The notes: generated by a model from the sequence alone, not told the origin. Positions 8,275 to 17,679 are shown, numbered from the stretch's first letter. The stretch: DNA of 64,000 bases from Cognaticolwellia sediminilitoris (GCA_002104535.1 NBOG01000012.1:1-64000); one strand, 5' to 3'. Program-made: numbers and translations.

Positions 8275-8979
8275 ATGAGTAATGTTAGTTATGCACAATT
8301 ATTAGAAGATCGGCTAAGAGAAATATTATCAGACAGACATGGTGTCTTATTATCAACTTCGAATAAATGGTTAATAGATCAGATTGAAACATTAATTAAT
8401 GGCTATCCAGAGCTTCAAAAATTAGATTTATATCGTTTAACTTTGCCAGAGTTATATTCTGCTATTGAAAATTTATGTGGGGGGGCTTCTGCGGTATATA
8501 ATGAACAATATGATGTTCTCTTTGTTGAAGCGGTAGTCGAAGAGACTTTTTTTAATCGTACAACTTTTATATTAATATTTTTACTTTGTGTTTTAGCTGG
8601 TATCTCATTATTTAAAGTAAAAGCTTCTCATGAATATATAGATAGCCTTAGTTATCGTGATGCAATCTATTTTGATGACTTTATTAGCAACTCAAAAATT
8701 ATTAATGATTTAGAAAAAAAAGCTTATTATTTTAATACCTCTATTTATTCTATTTTTCATTTTATTTATTTTCTACAAGATGAAAAATTAGAAAAATATG
8801 GTTCAAGAAAAACTAAGGAAGGAGTTTATAAAAATATGCCAATGGCTGAATATATTAAAATAAAAAGTGAAAAAGTAGTTATCAATGACCCTTTTCTGGA
8901 TATTTATATTAATAACTTTCCTGACTTCAAAAAAGACTCTGGTTCATTAACATTTAGAGATAAAAAGAAACTAGATTAA
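8275..8979 (+). CDS. Hypothetical membrane-anchored protein next to the relaxase-like gene
   Basis: Not recognised as a family. It has 234 residues: a soluble N-terminal region of about 95 residues, one clear membrane segment (FILIFLLCVLAGISLF, about residues 100-115) and a charged cytosolic or periplasmic C-terminal half. A good AAGGAA ribosome site precedes the ATG. Position after the relaxase-like gene suggests a mobilization accessory or a membrane component linked to it, but nothing in the sequence proves this. It converges with the Rep-like gene, with only five bases between the two stops. Confidence 0.6.
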   Translation: MSNVSYAQLLEDRLREILSDRHGVLLSTSNKWLIDQIETLINGYPELQKLDLYRLTLPELYSAIENLCGGASAVYNEQYDVLFVEAVVEETFFNRTTFILIFLLCVLAGISLFKVKASHEYIDSLSYRDAIYFDDFISNSKIINDLEKKAYYFNTSIYSIFHFIYFLQDEKLEKYGSRKTKEGVYKNMPMAEYIKIKSEKVVINDPFLDIYINNFPDFKKDSGSLTFRDKKKLD

Positions 8980-8984
8980 AAATA

Positions 8985-10391
8985 TTAATAACTAGTCGAT
9001 AAAGATGAAAAATTAATATTCTTAATATCAAAAAACACTCTTAATGATAAATTATTAAGTAATTGTTCGTAAAAATCGAAATATCGCTGTTTGAATATAA
9101 ACTCCTGACCATGAAACCCAAAACCAACTACTTTATTTTTGGCAAAATTACATTCGTGTACAACTTTAGTAATCAAGTTTTTCAATGGACTTAATAGAAA
9201 CTTATGAAATTCATTATTCTTAGCAAATATTAATAGTTTCTTCAGCGATGTTGGCATTTTAGTTTTAATGTCTGTACGTACAAATTGCTTTAATAAACGC
9301 CAGTTACTTAGGCTTTTCTGTAAACCGAAAAAACCAAATCTACGATATTTATATAAGTGAGCATGAGCCTCTACTTTTTCAGAACTTTTCAAAAGTGTTT
9401 TATTCTTATTTCTTAATGTTTTATTCAAATAATTAACGACCTTATTTAATTTTACGTGGTTATCACAAGAGTCATCATCAAAGTGAATAGCTCTTTTAGT
9501 AAATTTATGATTTAATTTTTTGTATGCCATCTTTGTATAGTGAGTCAACCATTTCTTTGTGATATTAAGTTCTTCTACGCTGGCATAAATCAATACATGT
9601 CTGTGCAAAGCTCCGCTTTTATTAGCCTCTTTAGTCCAATGACCAAATGGATTTATATTTATTTTCGCAAGTTTTCTTAATGTATTTTCCCAAATTATAT
9701 TTTGAAATTCGTTAGCGTCTAATGGTGTTGATTTACCGTCCCAAGACTTAGAGTTGCTTTGGGGGGTTATGTGAAAATTTGAAGGACAAGTAATCGTAGC
9801 AGATAACCAACTTTTATTTGTTTTTGCTGCTAACTGTTTAACTTCTTTAGTAGTATGACAATGTTCACTATTTTGCGATTGTTTTGAAAAATAATGTTTT
9901 TTAAAAACAGTCAAAGTGCCAGAGCTAGAAAGTAATAAGGCTGAATTGATACTTTGGTTATAAAAATTAATTTTTTTTTGGTAATTAGTTAATGCTACAT
10001 CAGTGACATATGAATAATTAGACTTGGATAAAAAATAAACTTCTTTATAAATCATTTGCAATTCAATTAGCTTTTTCACTAAATAATTTATATCTAGTAA
10101 TTTTTTTAATTTATCTGTAATTCGATTACCAGACATTTTTGAAAGTTTAAAACCAAAGGCTATTTGTAAGTTGAGTGATATCTTTTGGTTCTTACCTGAA
10201 GTTGTTTGCAAGAAAAGTTTATCATCTGATGATTTACTAATGTTACACCCGAAATACTCAATAATGGTATGTGCTATTGGTTTTAGCTCATTAAAATGCA
10301 CTAAAGATATTGGTGATAGCTTCAATATTTCATTATAAGGTAAATTTGAATTGTAATTTTTTATTATTTTTTTATTTAATATTGCTGACAT
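8985..10391 (-). CDS. HUH replication endonuclease (phage replication gene A-like Rep)
   Basis: A 468-residue protein. ATITCPSNFHITP (about 198-210) matches the first Rep motif. SGALHRHVLIY places the metal-binding histidines at 263 and 265. VVNYLNK has the likely nicking Tyr at 321. The later YKYRRFGFFGLQKSLSNWR segment is typical of replication endonucleases of the phage gpA family (rolling-circle initiators). An element that integrates may use it for autonomous circular replication or for strand transfer. It is transcribed alone and divergent from the resolvase gene. It is AT-rich like the rest of the element. Confidence 0.75.
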   Translation of the reverse strand: MSAILNKKIIKNYNSNLPYNEILKLSPISLVHFNELKPIAHTIIEYFGCNISKSSDDKLFLQTTSGKNQKISLNLQIAFGFKLSKMSGNRITDKLKKLLDINYLVKKLIELQMIYKEVYFLSKSNYSYVTDVALTNYQKKINFYNQSINSALLLSSSGTLTVFKKHYFSKQSQNSEHCHTTKEVKQLAAKTNKSWLSATITCPSNFHITPQSNSKSWDGKSTPLDANEFQNIIWENTLRKLAKININPFGHWTKEANKSGALHRHVLIYASVEELNITKKWLTHYTKMAYKKLNHKFTKRAIHFDDDSCDNHVKLNKVVNYLNKTLRNKNKTLLKSSEKVEAHAHLYKYRRFGFFGLQKSLSNWRLLKQFVRTDIKTKMPTSLKKLLIFAKNNEFHKFLLSPLKNLITKVVHECNFAKNKVVGFGFHGQEFIFKQRYFDFYEQLLNNLSLRVFFDIKNINFSSLSTSY

Positions 10392-10654
10392 ATATCAATT
10401 CCTTGTTATCAAATTATAGAAAAAAATAATTAAAGCAATAATTTGTAGATAAAATATTTTAAATTGTTTGAATGCCTTTATTTATAAAGGGGGGAGTTAT
10501 TCTTAATACTACCAAGAGAAGATGTTTTTACTTTAAGTGTCCAATAAGTTCTAAGTTCATGTACATTTATTTTTCATAAAAAATAGTGTTCCAAAAGTCT
10601 TGTATTAAAAAAGTTATATGTAACATTGATATTAAGACAACATTAGGAACACAA

Positions 10655-11203
10655 ATGAGAATAGGATATGCAAGAGTAAGTTCAACAGAACAAAATTTAG
10701 AAGTACAAATAAAACAACTTAAAGCATTAGGTTGTGAAAAAATATTTAAAGAAACTATTAGTGGTAAATTATCCAACAGACCTGAACTAATATCAATGAT
10801 TGGTTTTGCACGTGAAAGTGATGTTATTCATGTCACCAAAACTGATCGTATTGCACGCTCAACAATTGATGCGTTACAAATTGCAGACCAATTAAATGAG
10901 AAAGGTGTTGGCATGGTCTTTCATGATCTAGGAGATGTTGATATAAATTCAGATATTGGGCGTGTCATTTATACAACTATATCCGCATTTGCCGAAATGG
11001 AGAGAAAACGGATTCTACAACGTTGCAATGAAGGGCGATCATTAGCAAAAGCTAAAGGGAAGCATCTAGGTCGATTCAAAAATGAAAAGCTTCATGCTGA
11101 TATTAAAAGCTATTATAAAAAAGGTATGAATAAAAATTTAATATCTAAAACACTGAAGTGTTCGAGGACGACTATTTATCGAGCTTTGAATGGCAGTAAT
11201 TAA
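10655..11203 (+). CDS. Small serine recombinase (resolvase/invertase family)
   Basis: A 182-residue protein. The N-terminal resolvase domain starts MRIGYARVSSTEQN (catalytic Ser in the RVSS segment). It contains KTDRIARS with the conserved arginines and an EMERKRILQRCNEGR helix, and ends in a Hin-like helix-turn-helix (NLISKTLKCSRTTIYRAL). I place the start at the ATG at 10655, with AGGA just upstream; the longer frame from 10586 has no support. It could resolve element dimers or invert DNA. No paired res-like repeats were identified in the 263-base gap upstream. Confidence 0.9.
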   Translation: MRIGYARVSSTEQNLEVQIKQLKALGCEKIFKETISGKLSNRPELISMIGFARESDVIHVTKTDRIARSTIDALQIADQLNEKGVGMVFHDLGDVDINSDIGRVIYTTISAFAEMERKRILQRCNEGRSLAKAKGKHLGRFKNEKLHADIKSYYKKGMNKNLISKTLKCSRTTIYRALNGSN

Positions 11204-11332
11204 TTATTCCTATATTAAATAAAGTTATAGGAAGATGATTTTACACCATAAAATTAATAATTACGGGCTTTAAATTTGATTAATAACTGAATAATCAATA
11301 ATATAATCTTTCTTATTAAGAGTTTAGTTTAA

Positions 11333-12484
11333 ATGGAATTTATCAAAACAGTGACTGCCCCTAAAAATACTGCTGCTCTTAGTCAGTTAGGTAATTTGTA
11401 TCAATACCTAATTGCATTAAAAATTTGTTTAGAGTCTGATGATGGTGAATTAGTTAATATTGAACAGTATGGTGATTTAACCACTGCTGATTATAATTAT
11501 GAAATTAAACACCATAATGATCCTGATTACGCATTAATTGATACTCATATTGATTTTTGGAAATCATTATCAAATTGGGTTGATAATAGAAATACACTTA
11601 AATCTCACTCAAAATTTATCTTACTGACCAGCGCTATAGTCAAAGAAGATAGTACTTTTAAAGATTGGAATAGCTCTAACTCAAATATAAAGCATCAGAA
11701 AATCCTAGATATTCATTCAGGTATCAAAAAATCAAAATATGAATATAAAACTATTCAACCATATCTAAAAAATATTTTTACTTTTAATAATGATTATTTA
11801 GAAAAAGACTTATTAGATGTTTTAAATAAAATCACAATTAAACATTCTTTTGAAAATGCTTTTGCGCTTTATGAAAATTTATTAGATCATACGGCTTTTC
11901 TATTTTCAAAAAAGAAGCAAAGACCTTCACTGGTTCGATCCTTAATAGGTTTTATTGTTGAAAAAGGAATTCTCTCACCTCAGGAATGGGATATTGAGAT
12001 AAATGAATTCAGGCTTTTTCTTCAAGAACAAGCTAGAAAAACTCTTAATAATGAAGTTTTAGATTTTCCTGATGTTGAATTAACTACTGATATTGATGAA
12101 GCAACGCTTGAAAAAAACTTTATAAAGAAGATTGCTGACATCCCATATCCAGAGAAAATAAATGAGGCGGCAATTAACTATACTCAAACACAAAATGTAC
12201 TAGTTAATATGGCTGATCAAAACCCCCATGCACTTAAAGAGTTCGGTAAACAGGTTATAGAAGCAGGTCGATTATTGAATAGCATGAAAGAAATAATTTG
12301 CTTAGAAGTTGAAACAAGCAGTTCAAGTAAATTAGTCAAAAAATCTAAAATTCTTTATAACAAAGCTGGCACAGAAATCCGAACAGGTAAAGTCCCTCCA
12401 AATATTCAAAGCGGTATTATTCACACCCATCTAGATGAATCTAGCTTTGAGTGGAAAATTAAGGAAGATGACATTGAAAATTAG
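11333..12484 (+). CDS. ABC-3C system component with N-terminal nuclease-like domain
   Basis: A 383-residue protein. Near the N-terminus E44, D48 and E57-I-K59 (IEQYGDLTTADYNYEIKHH) form a PD-(D/E)XK-like pattern of the DUF4297/Cap4 type of dsDNA nuclease. The remainder is a helical region ending in a domain (GTEIRTGKVPPNIQSGIIH) like the C-terminal domain of ABC three-component effectors. It is the first gene of a tight operon: the next gene overlaps by 17 bases and the third by 4. By family analogy it is the effector subunit gated by the ATPase. No strong Shine-Dalgarno is seen before its ATG. Confidence 0.72.
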   Translation: MEFIKTVTAPKNTAALSQLGNLYQYLIALKICLESDDGELVNIEQYGDLTTADYNYEIKHHNDPDYALIDTHIDFWKSLSNWVDNRNTLKSHSKFILLTSAIVKEDSTFKDWNSSNSNIKHQKILDIHSGIKKSKYEYKTIQPYLKNIFTFNNDYLEKDLLDVLNKITIKHSFENAFALYENLLDHTAFLFSKKKQRPSLVRSLIGFIVEKGILSPQEWDIEINEFRLFLQEQARKTLNNEVLDFPDVELTTDIDEATLEKNFIKKIADIPYPEKINEAAINYTQTQNVLVNMADQNPHALKEFGKQVIEAGRLLNSMKEIICLEVETSSSSKLVKKSKILYNKAGTEIRTGKVPPNIQSGIIHTHLDESSFEWKIKEDDIEN

Positions 12485-12938
12485 TGAAATTGAAAAACTT
12501 TCTTTAAACCCATATTGGTTGTCAAATATTATTTGCCATTTTATTGAAGGTTACGGTAATAAGGCTCCATTTGAGTTGGTTTACTTAGCTATCCCATTAA
12601 TTTTAAGAGGTGAACCTCGTAACGGACTATGTAAGTTAAATACAACAAGTACTATTTATTCAGCATTTTTAGATGATAAAGATAAAAGAAAACGAATAAC
12701 AGCATTACAATATTATGTTGAAGTATATAAAGAATTTGTTAACCCTGCCTTTATTGTTTATGCAAATAAAGGAAATGATTTTGGCATTAAACTGACTAAT
12801 AAAAATATTTATGATTACAAAAAAGAACGAGATAAAACAACCAGAAATTATTTAAAAGCAGCACATAATTTAGGGAATGTTTTTTCAAAAGAAAAAACGC
12901 AAGATTGCTTCTTTAAGCTTGGAGTGTTCAAGTTATGA
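12468..12938 (+). CDS. ABC-3C system middle component
   Basis: A 156-residue protein in the position and of the size of the ABC-3C middle component: it starts with NPYWLSNIICHFIEGY and has a helical FELVYLAIPLILR segment. The start at 12468 follows AAGGAAG, and an alternative start 11 codons earlier has no ribosome site. It overlaps the upstream effector gene by 17 bases, and its stop overlaps the ATPase start (ATGA). Such proteins are thought to bridge effector and ATPase. The call relies strongly on its neighbours. Confidence 0.7.
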   Translation: MTLKISEIEKLSLNPYWLSNIICHFIEGYGNKAPFELVYLAIPLILRGEPRNGLCKLNTTSTIYSAFLDDKDKRKRITALQYYVEVYKEFVNPAFIVYANKGNDFGIKLTNKNIYDYKKERDKTTRNYLKAAHNLGNVFSKEKTQDCFFKLGVFKL

Positions 12939-14842
12939 ACAGTTATATCAAAAAAATTATTATCTTTGGAAGAAATAACCAAAAAAGAGAACTTAGCTTA
13001 ACAAACGGCCTTAACATTATTTCTGGTCATTCAAAAAAAGGAAAAAGTGCGTTAATTGAAATTGTGGATTACTGTTTATGTGCAACAATTCCTTCAATTC
13101 CTAAAGGGGTTATTTCTGATTTTGCCGAATTATTTTGTATTGTACTTAAAGTCGACAATAACTTTTTAGTGATAGCTAGACCTAATGATAGTGCCACCCA
13201 AAGCAAGATTTACGTAGCACTGGAAACAAGTGTAAATTTCTTAAAAGATTTTAATATTTCATATTTTAATAACCTACCTTTATTGAAAATTAAAGGTGCT
13301 GGACAAGACAATATTGAAAAATTCTTAGGGTTAAATATTACGGATTCTAATATCGTAGAATCTGATGTTAAAAAAGGTAAAGCTTCTTTAAGGAATATGA
13401 CACCTTTTTTATATCAATATCAAAACTTGATTGCGAGTAAACACGCTTTATTTTCCAAGATGGATGATTATAATCGAAAAGCACGAATATTAGAGCAGAT
13501 CCCTATATTTCTAGGTATTGTAGATGCTGAATATTATTCAATTAAACGTCAAATTGATGAGTTAGATAAAAAATTGAAGGGTATTGAACGAGAAAAAAAT
13601 AAAGAAACATTGTTTAACTCTCAATATGAAAAAAGATTAGAAGGGCTTTGTAGAACTTATTTTGCAAATATAGGCAAAGAATTACCTCCTTTTAATAGTT
13701 TAATTGAATTAATAACTATAACAAAAGAATTACCTGAATTTGACCGATCAGAGCCATTCAAATCGGACTCTATAAGGTTATATAGTAAATTAAGAGTGAA
13801 GCTTTCAACTAAAACCATAAGATTAAATACGATAAATACTGAGTTAGTAAAAATTGAAAATATTGCTATAAATGCTAAAAAGTCAATTTCAAACCTTTCT
13901 CATATAAAAAAGCGTAGTGAAAAAGAAGAGGTAATTGATTGCTTATGTCCTGTTTGTGGTAATGATGTTGATGCATTATCAGAGGAAGCTAATTCTATCA
14001 ACTCAGCACTTGCCTCATTAAATTTAGAAGTGGGATCTATGGTTGGTTTCTCTAGATTTGATGTAGAACAAATGGAAACACTTAAGCATGAGAAAAGAAA
14101 TCTTCAAAAAGAAATAAGTGAAATTAATATTCAAATTAATGAGTTCGAAAGTTTTAACAATAAAATAAAGGAATATAAAGATAAAAGAGATTCTTTAGGT
14201 TATTTACGAGCAAAAATTGAAATTATTGTTGAACAAATTAGTAATAAAATTCAAATTACAGATTTTGGTGAACAGGGGATTATTAGTGAACTTCGGTTAT
14301 TAAGGGAGTCTCTTGCCAAATTTGACTTTAAAAAAGATCTTGCTGATTGCCAGACAAAGCTAAATGGATGGATGAATAAAATAGCTAACAACCTGGATTT
14401 TGAAGAACAGTTTCTACCCGCTAAATTAGAGCTTGACTTAAATACCTTATCAATTATACACAATGATAAAAAATATGGGCGAATTCGTTTGTCAGATTTA
14501 GGTAGTGGTGCAAACTGGTTAGCCTTTCATTTATCTGCATCGCTTGGTTTCCTTAAGCTTTTTTCGTATAAAAAAAAATCTCCTGTACCTAATTTTTTAT
14601 TCATTGACCAACCTAGCCAAGTTTACTTTCCAAGAGACGTTGATAGTCATGATAATGATATTAAAAAAGTTGAAAATATCTACATTCAAATCGTAAAAAG
14701 CTTAAAAGAAGGTAGAAAAGAAAGCGGTAAATATTCACAAGTCATCATTTTAGACCATGCGGACAATTTAGATCTTAAGGAATATCATTATAAACGTTAC
14801 GTAAGGGCAAGTTGGTATGAATCAGGCAATGCTTTAATTTAA
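12935..14842 (+). CDS. ABC-3C system SMC-like ATPase (DUF3732 family)
   Basis: A 635-residue Rad50/SMC-like ATPase. The Walker A is GHSKKGKS at residues 31-38, followed by ALIEIVDYCL. Two coiled-coil arms surround a CPVCG zinc-hook-like motif. The C-terminal part has the LGSGANWLAFHL signature and the Walker B FLFIDQPSQVYFP, both hallmarks of DUF3732 ATPases. In ABC-3C conflict systems this ATPase is thought to sense foreign nucleic acid and to licence the effector. It follows the middle-component gene with an ATGA overlap, so translation is probably coupled. Confidence 0.85.
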   Translation: MNSYIKKIIIFGRNNQKRELSLTNGLNIISGHSKKGKSALIEIVDYCLCATIPSIPKGVISDFAELFCIVLKVDNNFLVIARPNDSATQSKIYVALETSVNFLKDFNISYFNNLPLLKIKGAGQDNIEKFLGLNITDSNIVESDVKKGKASLRNMTPFLYQYQNLIASKHALFSKMDDYNRKARILEQIPIFLGIVDAEYYSIKRQIDELDKKLKGIEREKNKETLFNSQYEKRLEGLCRTYFANIGKELPPFNSLIELITITKELPEFDRSEPFKSDSIRLYSKLRVKLSTKTIRLNTINTELVKIENIAINAKKSISNLSHIKKRSEKEEVIDCLCPVCGNDVDALSEEANSINSALASLNLEVGSMVGFSRFDVEQMETLKHEKRNLQKEISEINIQINEFESFNNKIKEYKDKRDSLGYLRAKIEIIVEQISNKIQITDFGEQGIISELRLLRESLAKFDFKKDLADCQTKLNGWMNKIANNLDFEEQFLPAKLELDLNTLSIIHNDKKYGRIRLSDLGSGANWLAFHLSASLGFLKLFSYKKKSPVPNFLFIDQPSQVYFPRDVDSHDNDIKKVENIYIQIVKSLKEGRKESGKYSQVIILDHADNLDLKEYHYKRYVRASWYESGNALI

Positions 14843-14868
14843 TAAATAATTAACAAGGATGTTCGTTA

Positions 14869-16503
14869 ATGAAAATACCTTTAGGTGTTGATAAAACAAC
14901 TTCTAAAATAGTACTAATTAATGATTTGACAGAAGAGCAAAGGGGCTTAAAGAGCAACTGCATTTGCCCTGAATGTAAATCTGATTTAGTCGCTAAAATG
15001 GGAGATAAAACTATTTGGCATTTTGCTCACTATAAAGGAACTGAGAGTAGAAACTGTCAAGAAACAGCACTTCATTTACTCGGTAAATATGTACTATCTA
15101 AATTAGACTCAATTAAATTACCGCCGTATACAATTGGCTGTAAAAATCAAAAAGATATTTTGAATCGTTCTTATGTTATGGATGATGTTTCAATTTTTGA
15201 TGAGGAAAGTTTAATAATAATATCATCTGAACAGGAAAAAACATTAGGGGATATTAGGGGAGATGTTTTTTCTAAAGTCCAATATATCGATAATAACTTT
15301 TTTATAAACTTTGAAATTAATGTTTGGCATAAAGTTGATGAAGATAAGTTAGAAAAGATAAGGAAGTTAAATATATCTACAGTTGAAATAGATTTAGCTC
15401 ATTTATTAAATGAGAACCAAGTAGATTTTGATATTGTGAAAGCAGAAGTACAGAAGGCAATTAATCAGCGTATTATATTTTTAGCTAATGATATAACAGA
15501 ACCATTCCGAACTGAATTAAAAGAAAAACTAGATAAAAAAGTACAAGCTAAAAATAACCAAATAACTAGGTGGATTAAAGAAACTGAAGAAAAATTAACT
15601 TCTAATGGTGTGACACTTCCAGCATATTTATTTTCTCTTGAATACTTCGCAAGTGATGAAATTCAGAAAGTAATTGATAGTAAGTTGGGCGTAGCACCGA
15701 AAATAGAAAAAAAGGTTCAAGTGATTGAGTTTAAGCATGTCCATTATAATCGATTTGAAATGTTATGTTCATTAGGGAACAAAAGTAAAGAGTTAGTGGT
15801 TTTAGCTGATATTAGTGAATTACCCACGTCCAAGAGGTATAAGAACTCAGCACCTAGTTACCTTATTTTCAATGAAAATTTTTTAAATTCTTCTAACAAT
15901 AATATTGTGTTTGAGTGGGGACAAAATGAAGTCGCTTTGAATTATCAAAAAAAATACAACTCGATAGTTAAATCAGAGTTGAAGAAAATTAAAGCTAAAA
16001 AGCTGGAAAAAATTCATAAATACTTGGATCAGGTCGAACAAATTTTAGAGTCAGAGATAATGCCTATATCTCCGAATATATTGCAAATAAAAAAACAAGC
16101 TAATTGTTTCTATAAAGAACTTAGCCAAAAAGGTTATTCAGTCGAAAGATTAAAGTCGGTAGTTGAGGGTTATATAGATTATCAACAAATTTTTGGTTGC
16201 GAACCTAAGTATTGGCAGTTGATTGTTTTTAGAGATTTACATTGGGTTGATAATGATACTATTGATGTAGAGTTTCTTTCAAAACGGCTTTCTTTTTTTG
16301 GAGTGGTGATAGTCGAACCGTATAAACAACTGCTGTTCAATTCAAAGTTAATGAAAGTGAACAATGTTAAATTTCCCTTCACCGCTCCCTATGCATTGTT
16401 AAGAGAGTATTTAGAGCATTTAGTTGCCTTAGGATTATTAAAAAAGGGAAAAGGAGCTAGATATCAAAAACAATTTATTTATGGAAAGTCTTATAGATTG
16501 TAG
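14869..16503 (+). CDS. CoiA-like nuclease domain protein attached to the ABC-3C operon
   Basis: A 544-residue protein. The N-terminus has the CoiA zinc pattern C33-P-E-C36, TIWHFAH (48-54) and CQETALHLLGKYVL (63-76). A restriction-fold segment follows with D132 and E149 (RGDVF, INFEINV). The C-terminal half is a long coiled coil with a winged-helix-like end. CoiA family proteins act in competence in Firmicutes, but free-standing members in proteobacterial islands are probably DNA-processing or defence nucleases. It lies 26 bases after the ATPase gene with an AAGGA site, so it is probably the fourth gene of the operon. Confidence 0.75.
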   Translation: MKIPLGVDKTTSKIVLINDLTEEQRGLKSNCICPECKSDLVAKMGDKTIWHFAHYKGTESRNCQETALHLLGKYVLSKLDSIKLPPYTIGCKNQKDILNRSYVMDDVSIFDEESLIIISSEQEKTLGDIRGDVFSKVQYIDNNFFINFEINVWHKVDEDKLEKIRKLNISTVEIDLAHLLNENQVDFDIVKAEVQKAINQRIIFLANDITEPFRTELKEKLDKKVQAKNNQITRWIKETEEKLTSNGVTLPAYLFSLEYFASDEIQKVIDSKLGVAPKIEKKVQVIEFKHVHYNRFEMLCSLGNKSKELVVLADISELPTSKRYKNSAPSYLIFNENFLNSSNNNIVFEWGQNEVALNYQKKYNSIVKSELKKIKAKKLEKIHKYLDQVEQILESEIMPISPNILQIKKQANCFYKELSQKGYSVERLKSVVEGYIDYQQIFGCEPKYWQLIVFRDLHWVDNDTIDVEFLSKRLSFFGVVIVEPYKQLLFNSKLMKVNNVKFPFTAPYALLREYLEHLVALGLLKKGKGARYQKQFIYGKSYRL

Positions 16504-16588
16504 CAACTCAGATATATATCAAAAATAATTTCAGTTTAATCTTGTTCTGACCTTTATAGTTAATTACCCAAAAATAGTATCGTTCAAA

Positions 16589-16801
16589 TTACCGAGGCAC
16601 TTTGTCCAAAATAACAATATGCTTTACCCGCTTATAAGTTTGATAAGCCAGTTCATCTGTGAGCATTAGCTCGTTTTTATATTGCTGCACAATATGTTGC
16701 TCAAAGTTAGCCTTTTTAGCGTAAGCCCATGCTCCTGATGCAAGTTCTCGCTGATAAATATGATCTGCTTTTTGAAATGTTTGGGTGGTAGTAAAATCCA
16801 T
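16589..16801 (-). CDS. Hypothetical protein, 70 residues, downstream of a winged-helix regulator
   Basis: Not recognised. A small, mostly helical protein. AAGGA precedes its ATG, and it begins nine bases after the stop of the winged-helix regulator gene, so the two form a minus-strand operon. The pairing of a DNA-binding protein and a short partner could be a toxin-antitoxin arrangement, but there is no motif to support that. Confidence 0.6.
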   Translation of the reverse strand: MDFTTTQTFQKADHIYQRELASGAWAYAKKANFEQHIVQQYKNELMLTDELAYQTYKRVKHIVILDKVPR

Positions 16802-16810
16802 TATTAATCC

Positions 16811-17221
16811 TTATTTAAATGACATTAAAAGTTGAACGTGGGTGGCATTAAAGCGTTCACACAACAACTCTTCTATTTCAGAGTTAGATAAAATTGACAA
16901 AATCTCACGAGCTTTATCTAATGTTTCTATCGAACTTGATAAGACTGAAATATCGCTCAACATACTAGAACATTGCTCGAGTTCTTCTGGGCTTAGTCTC
17001 CATTTAATTCGGGTTAATCGGCCTTTTGACCCTTTAATATATTTACCAAAACCCAGTCGCTCTAACTCTTTCAACATCTTTCTAGTGGTTTGATAACCTA
17101 AACCAGCGCTTTTTGCGACTTCTTTTGCAACGCTTTCACCTTCTTCAACTACGTCAAATGCATGCTTTACTTTAGGTACCTTATGTAAGGCTGATACCTT
17201 TTCTTTAAAATTAAATGACAT
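16811..17221 (-). CDS. Winged helix-turn-helix regulator
   Basis: A 136-residue protein. Residues about 20-70 (AFDVVEEGESVAKEVAKSAGLGYQTTRKMLKELERLGFGKYI) form a MarR/ArsR-like winged helix, with the recognition helix in YQTTRKML. The C-terminal half is helical and may mediate dimerisation. AGGAAG precedes the ATG. It is divergent from two overlapping micro-ORFs that start 165 bases away, so it may regulate the shared intergenic region (17222-17385). Confidence 0.75.
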   Translation of the reverse strand: MSFNFKEKVSALHKVPKVKHAFDVVEEGESVAKEVAKSAGLGYQTTRKMLKELERLGFGKYIKGSKGRLTRIKWRLSPEELEQCSSMLSDISVLSSSIETLDKAREILSILSNSEIEELLCERFNATHVQLLMSFK

Positions 17222-17385
17222 GTTTGCTTCCTAAAAAAATTAACTATTAAGCTAGAAATCAAGCTTATTCTTGCTTTAATAAAAAGTCAAATGAAAGTTG
17301 AGTGTTGTGTCGTTTCATTTTTCATTTGAATTCTTTGTTTTTACCAGTTAAGCTTTTAAGCAAAATAACTTAGGAGTAAAAAAAG

Positions 17386-17517
17386 ATGCCGAATGTAACT
17401 ATTAAAGAGAATAATATTGAAGTTTTCAAAGCAGAAACTAGCGATTTTGAGGAAATGAAGCAGGAGTTTTTATGTACCGAATGTTGGGATCCAGATTGTG
17501 AGAGCTGCAATGATTAA
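17386..17517 (+). CDS. Micro-ORF: 43-residue acidic peptide with cysteine-rich tail
   Basis: A 43-codon frame from ATG at 17386 with a strong TAGGAG ribosome site at 17371-17376. The peptide has an acidic leader-like part (ETSDFEEMKQE) and a tail reading CTECWDPDCESCND, with four cysteines in the last 14 residues. It could be a zinc-binding micro-protein or the precursor of a modified peptide. No recognisable maturase lies nearby. The next micro-ORF overlaps it by eight bases. The sequence supports translation, not function. Confidence 0.6.
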   Translation: MPNVTIKENNIEVFKAETSDFEEMKQEFLCTECWDPDCESCND

Positions 17518-17626
17518 ACTAACCCAGCAGACAATAGGTTGCTTTAAAAGCTTTGTTGAGTTTTTTGATTATGAACAAGCTTGTACCTACTTTTGCCGAA
17601 TTTATAATACACAAACAATTAAGTGA
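17510..17626 (+). CDS. Micro-ORF: 38-residue peptide, translationally coupled
   Basis: A 38-codon frame whose ATG lies inside the last codons of the preceding micro-ORF (eight-base overlap), an arrangement typical of translational coupling. The peptide has an aromatic, cysteine-containing middle (CFKSFVEFFDYEQACTYFCRIY). No family recognised. Confidence 0.5.
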   Translation: MIKLTQQTIGCFKSFVEFFDYEQACTYFCRIYNTQTIK

Positions 17627-17642
17627 AGCATAAAATATTTCG

Positions 17643-17679
17643 ACCTCTTTGGTGGCGTTATTTTCTATTAGAAAGAGGT
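17643..17679 (+). terminator. Possible hairpin after the micro-ORF pair
   Basis: ACCTCTTT (17643-17650) pairs with AAAGAGGT (17672-17679) across a 21-base loop, followed by only a short T-run. It may end the micro-ORF transcript or be a structured leader of the next gene. Confidence 0.4.

Noticed and set aside
16589..17221. Toxin-antitoxin pair of winged helix and 70-residue protein
   Set aside because: The layout fits, but the 70-residue protein has no toxin motif that I recognise.
17386..17626. RiPP precursor with leader and core peptide
   Set aside because: The Cys-rich tail is suggestive, but no radical SAM, YcaO, lanthipeptide synthase or peptidase gene is found around it, so I only report it as a micro-ORF.
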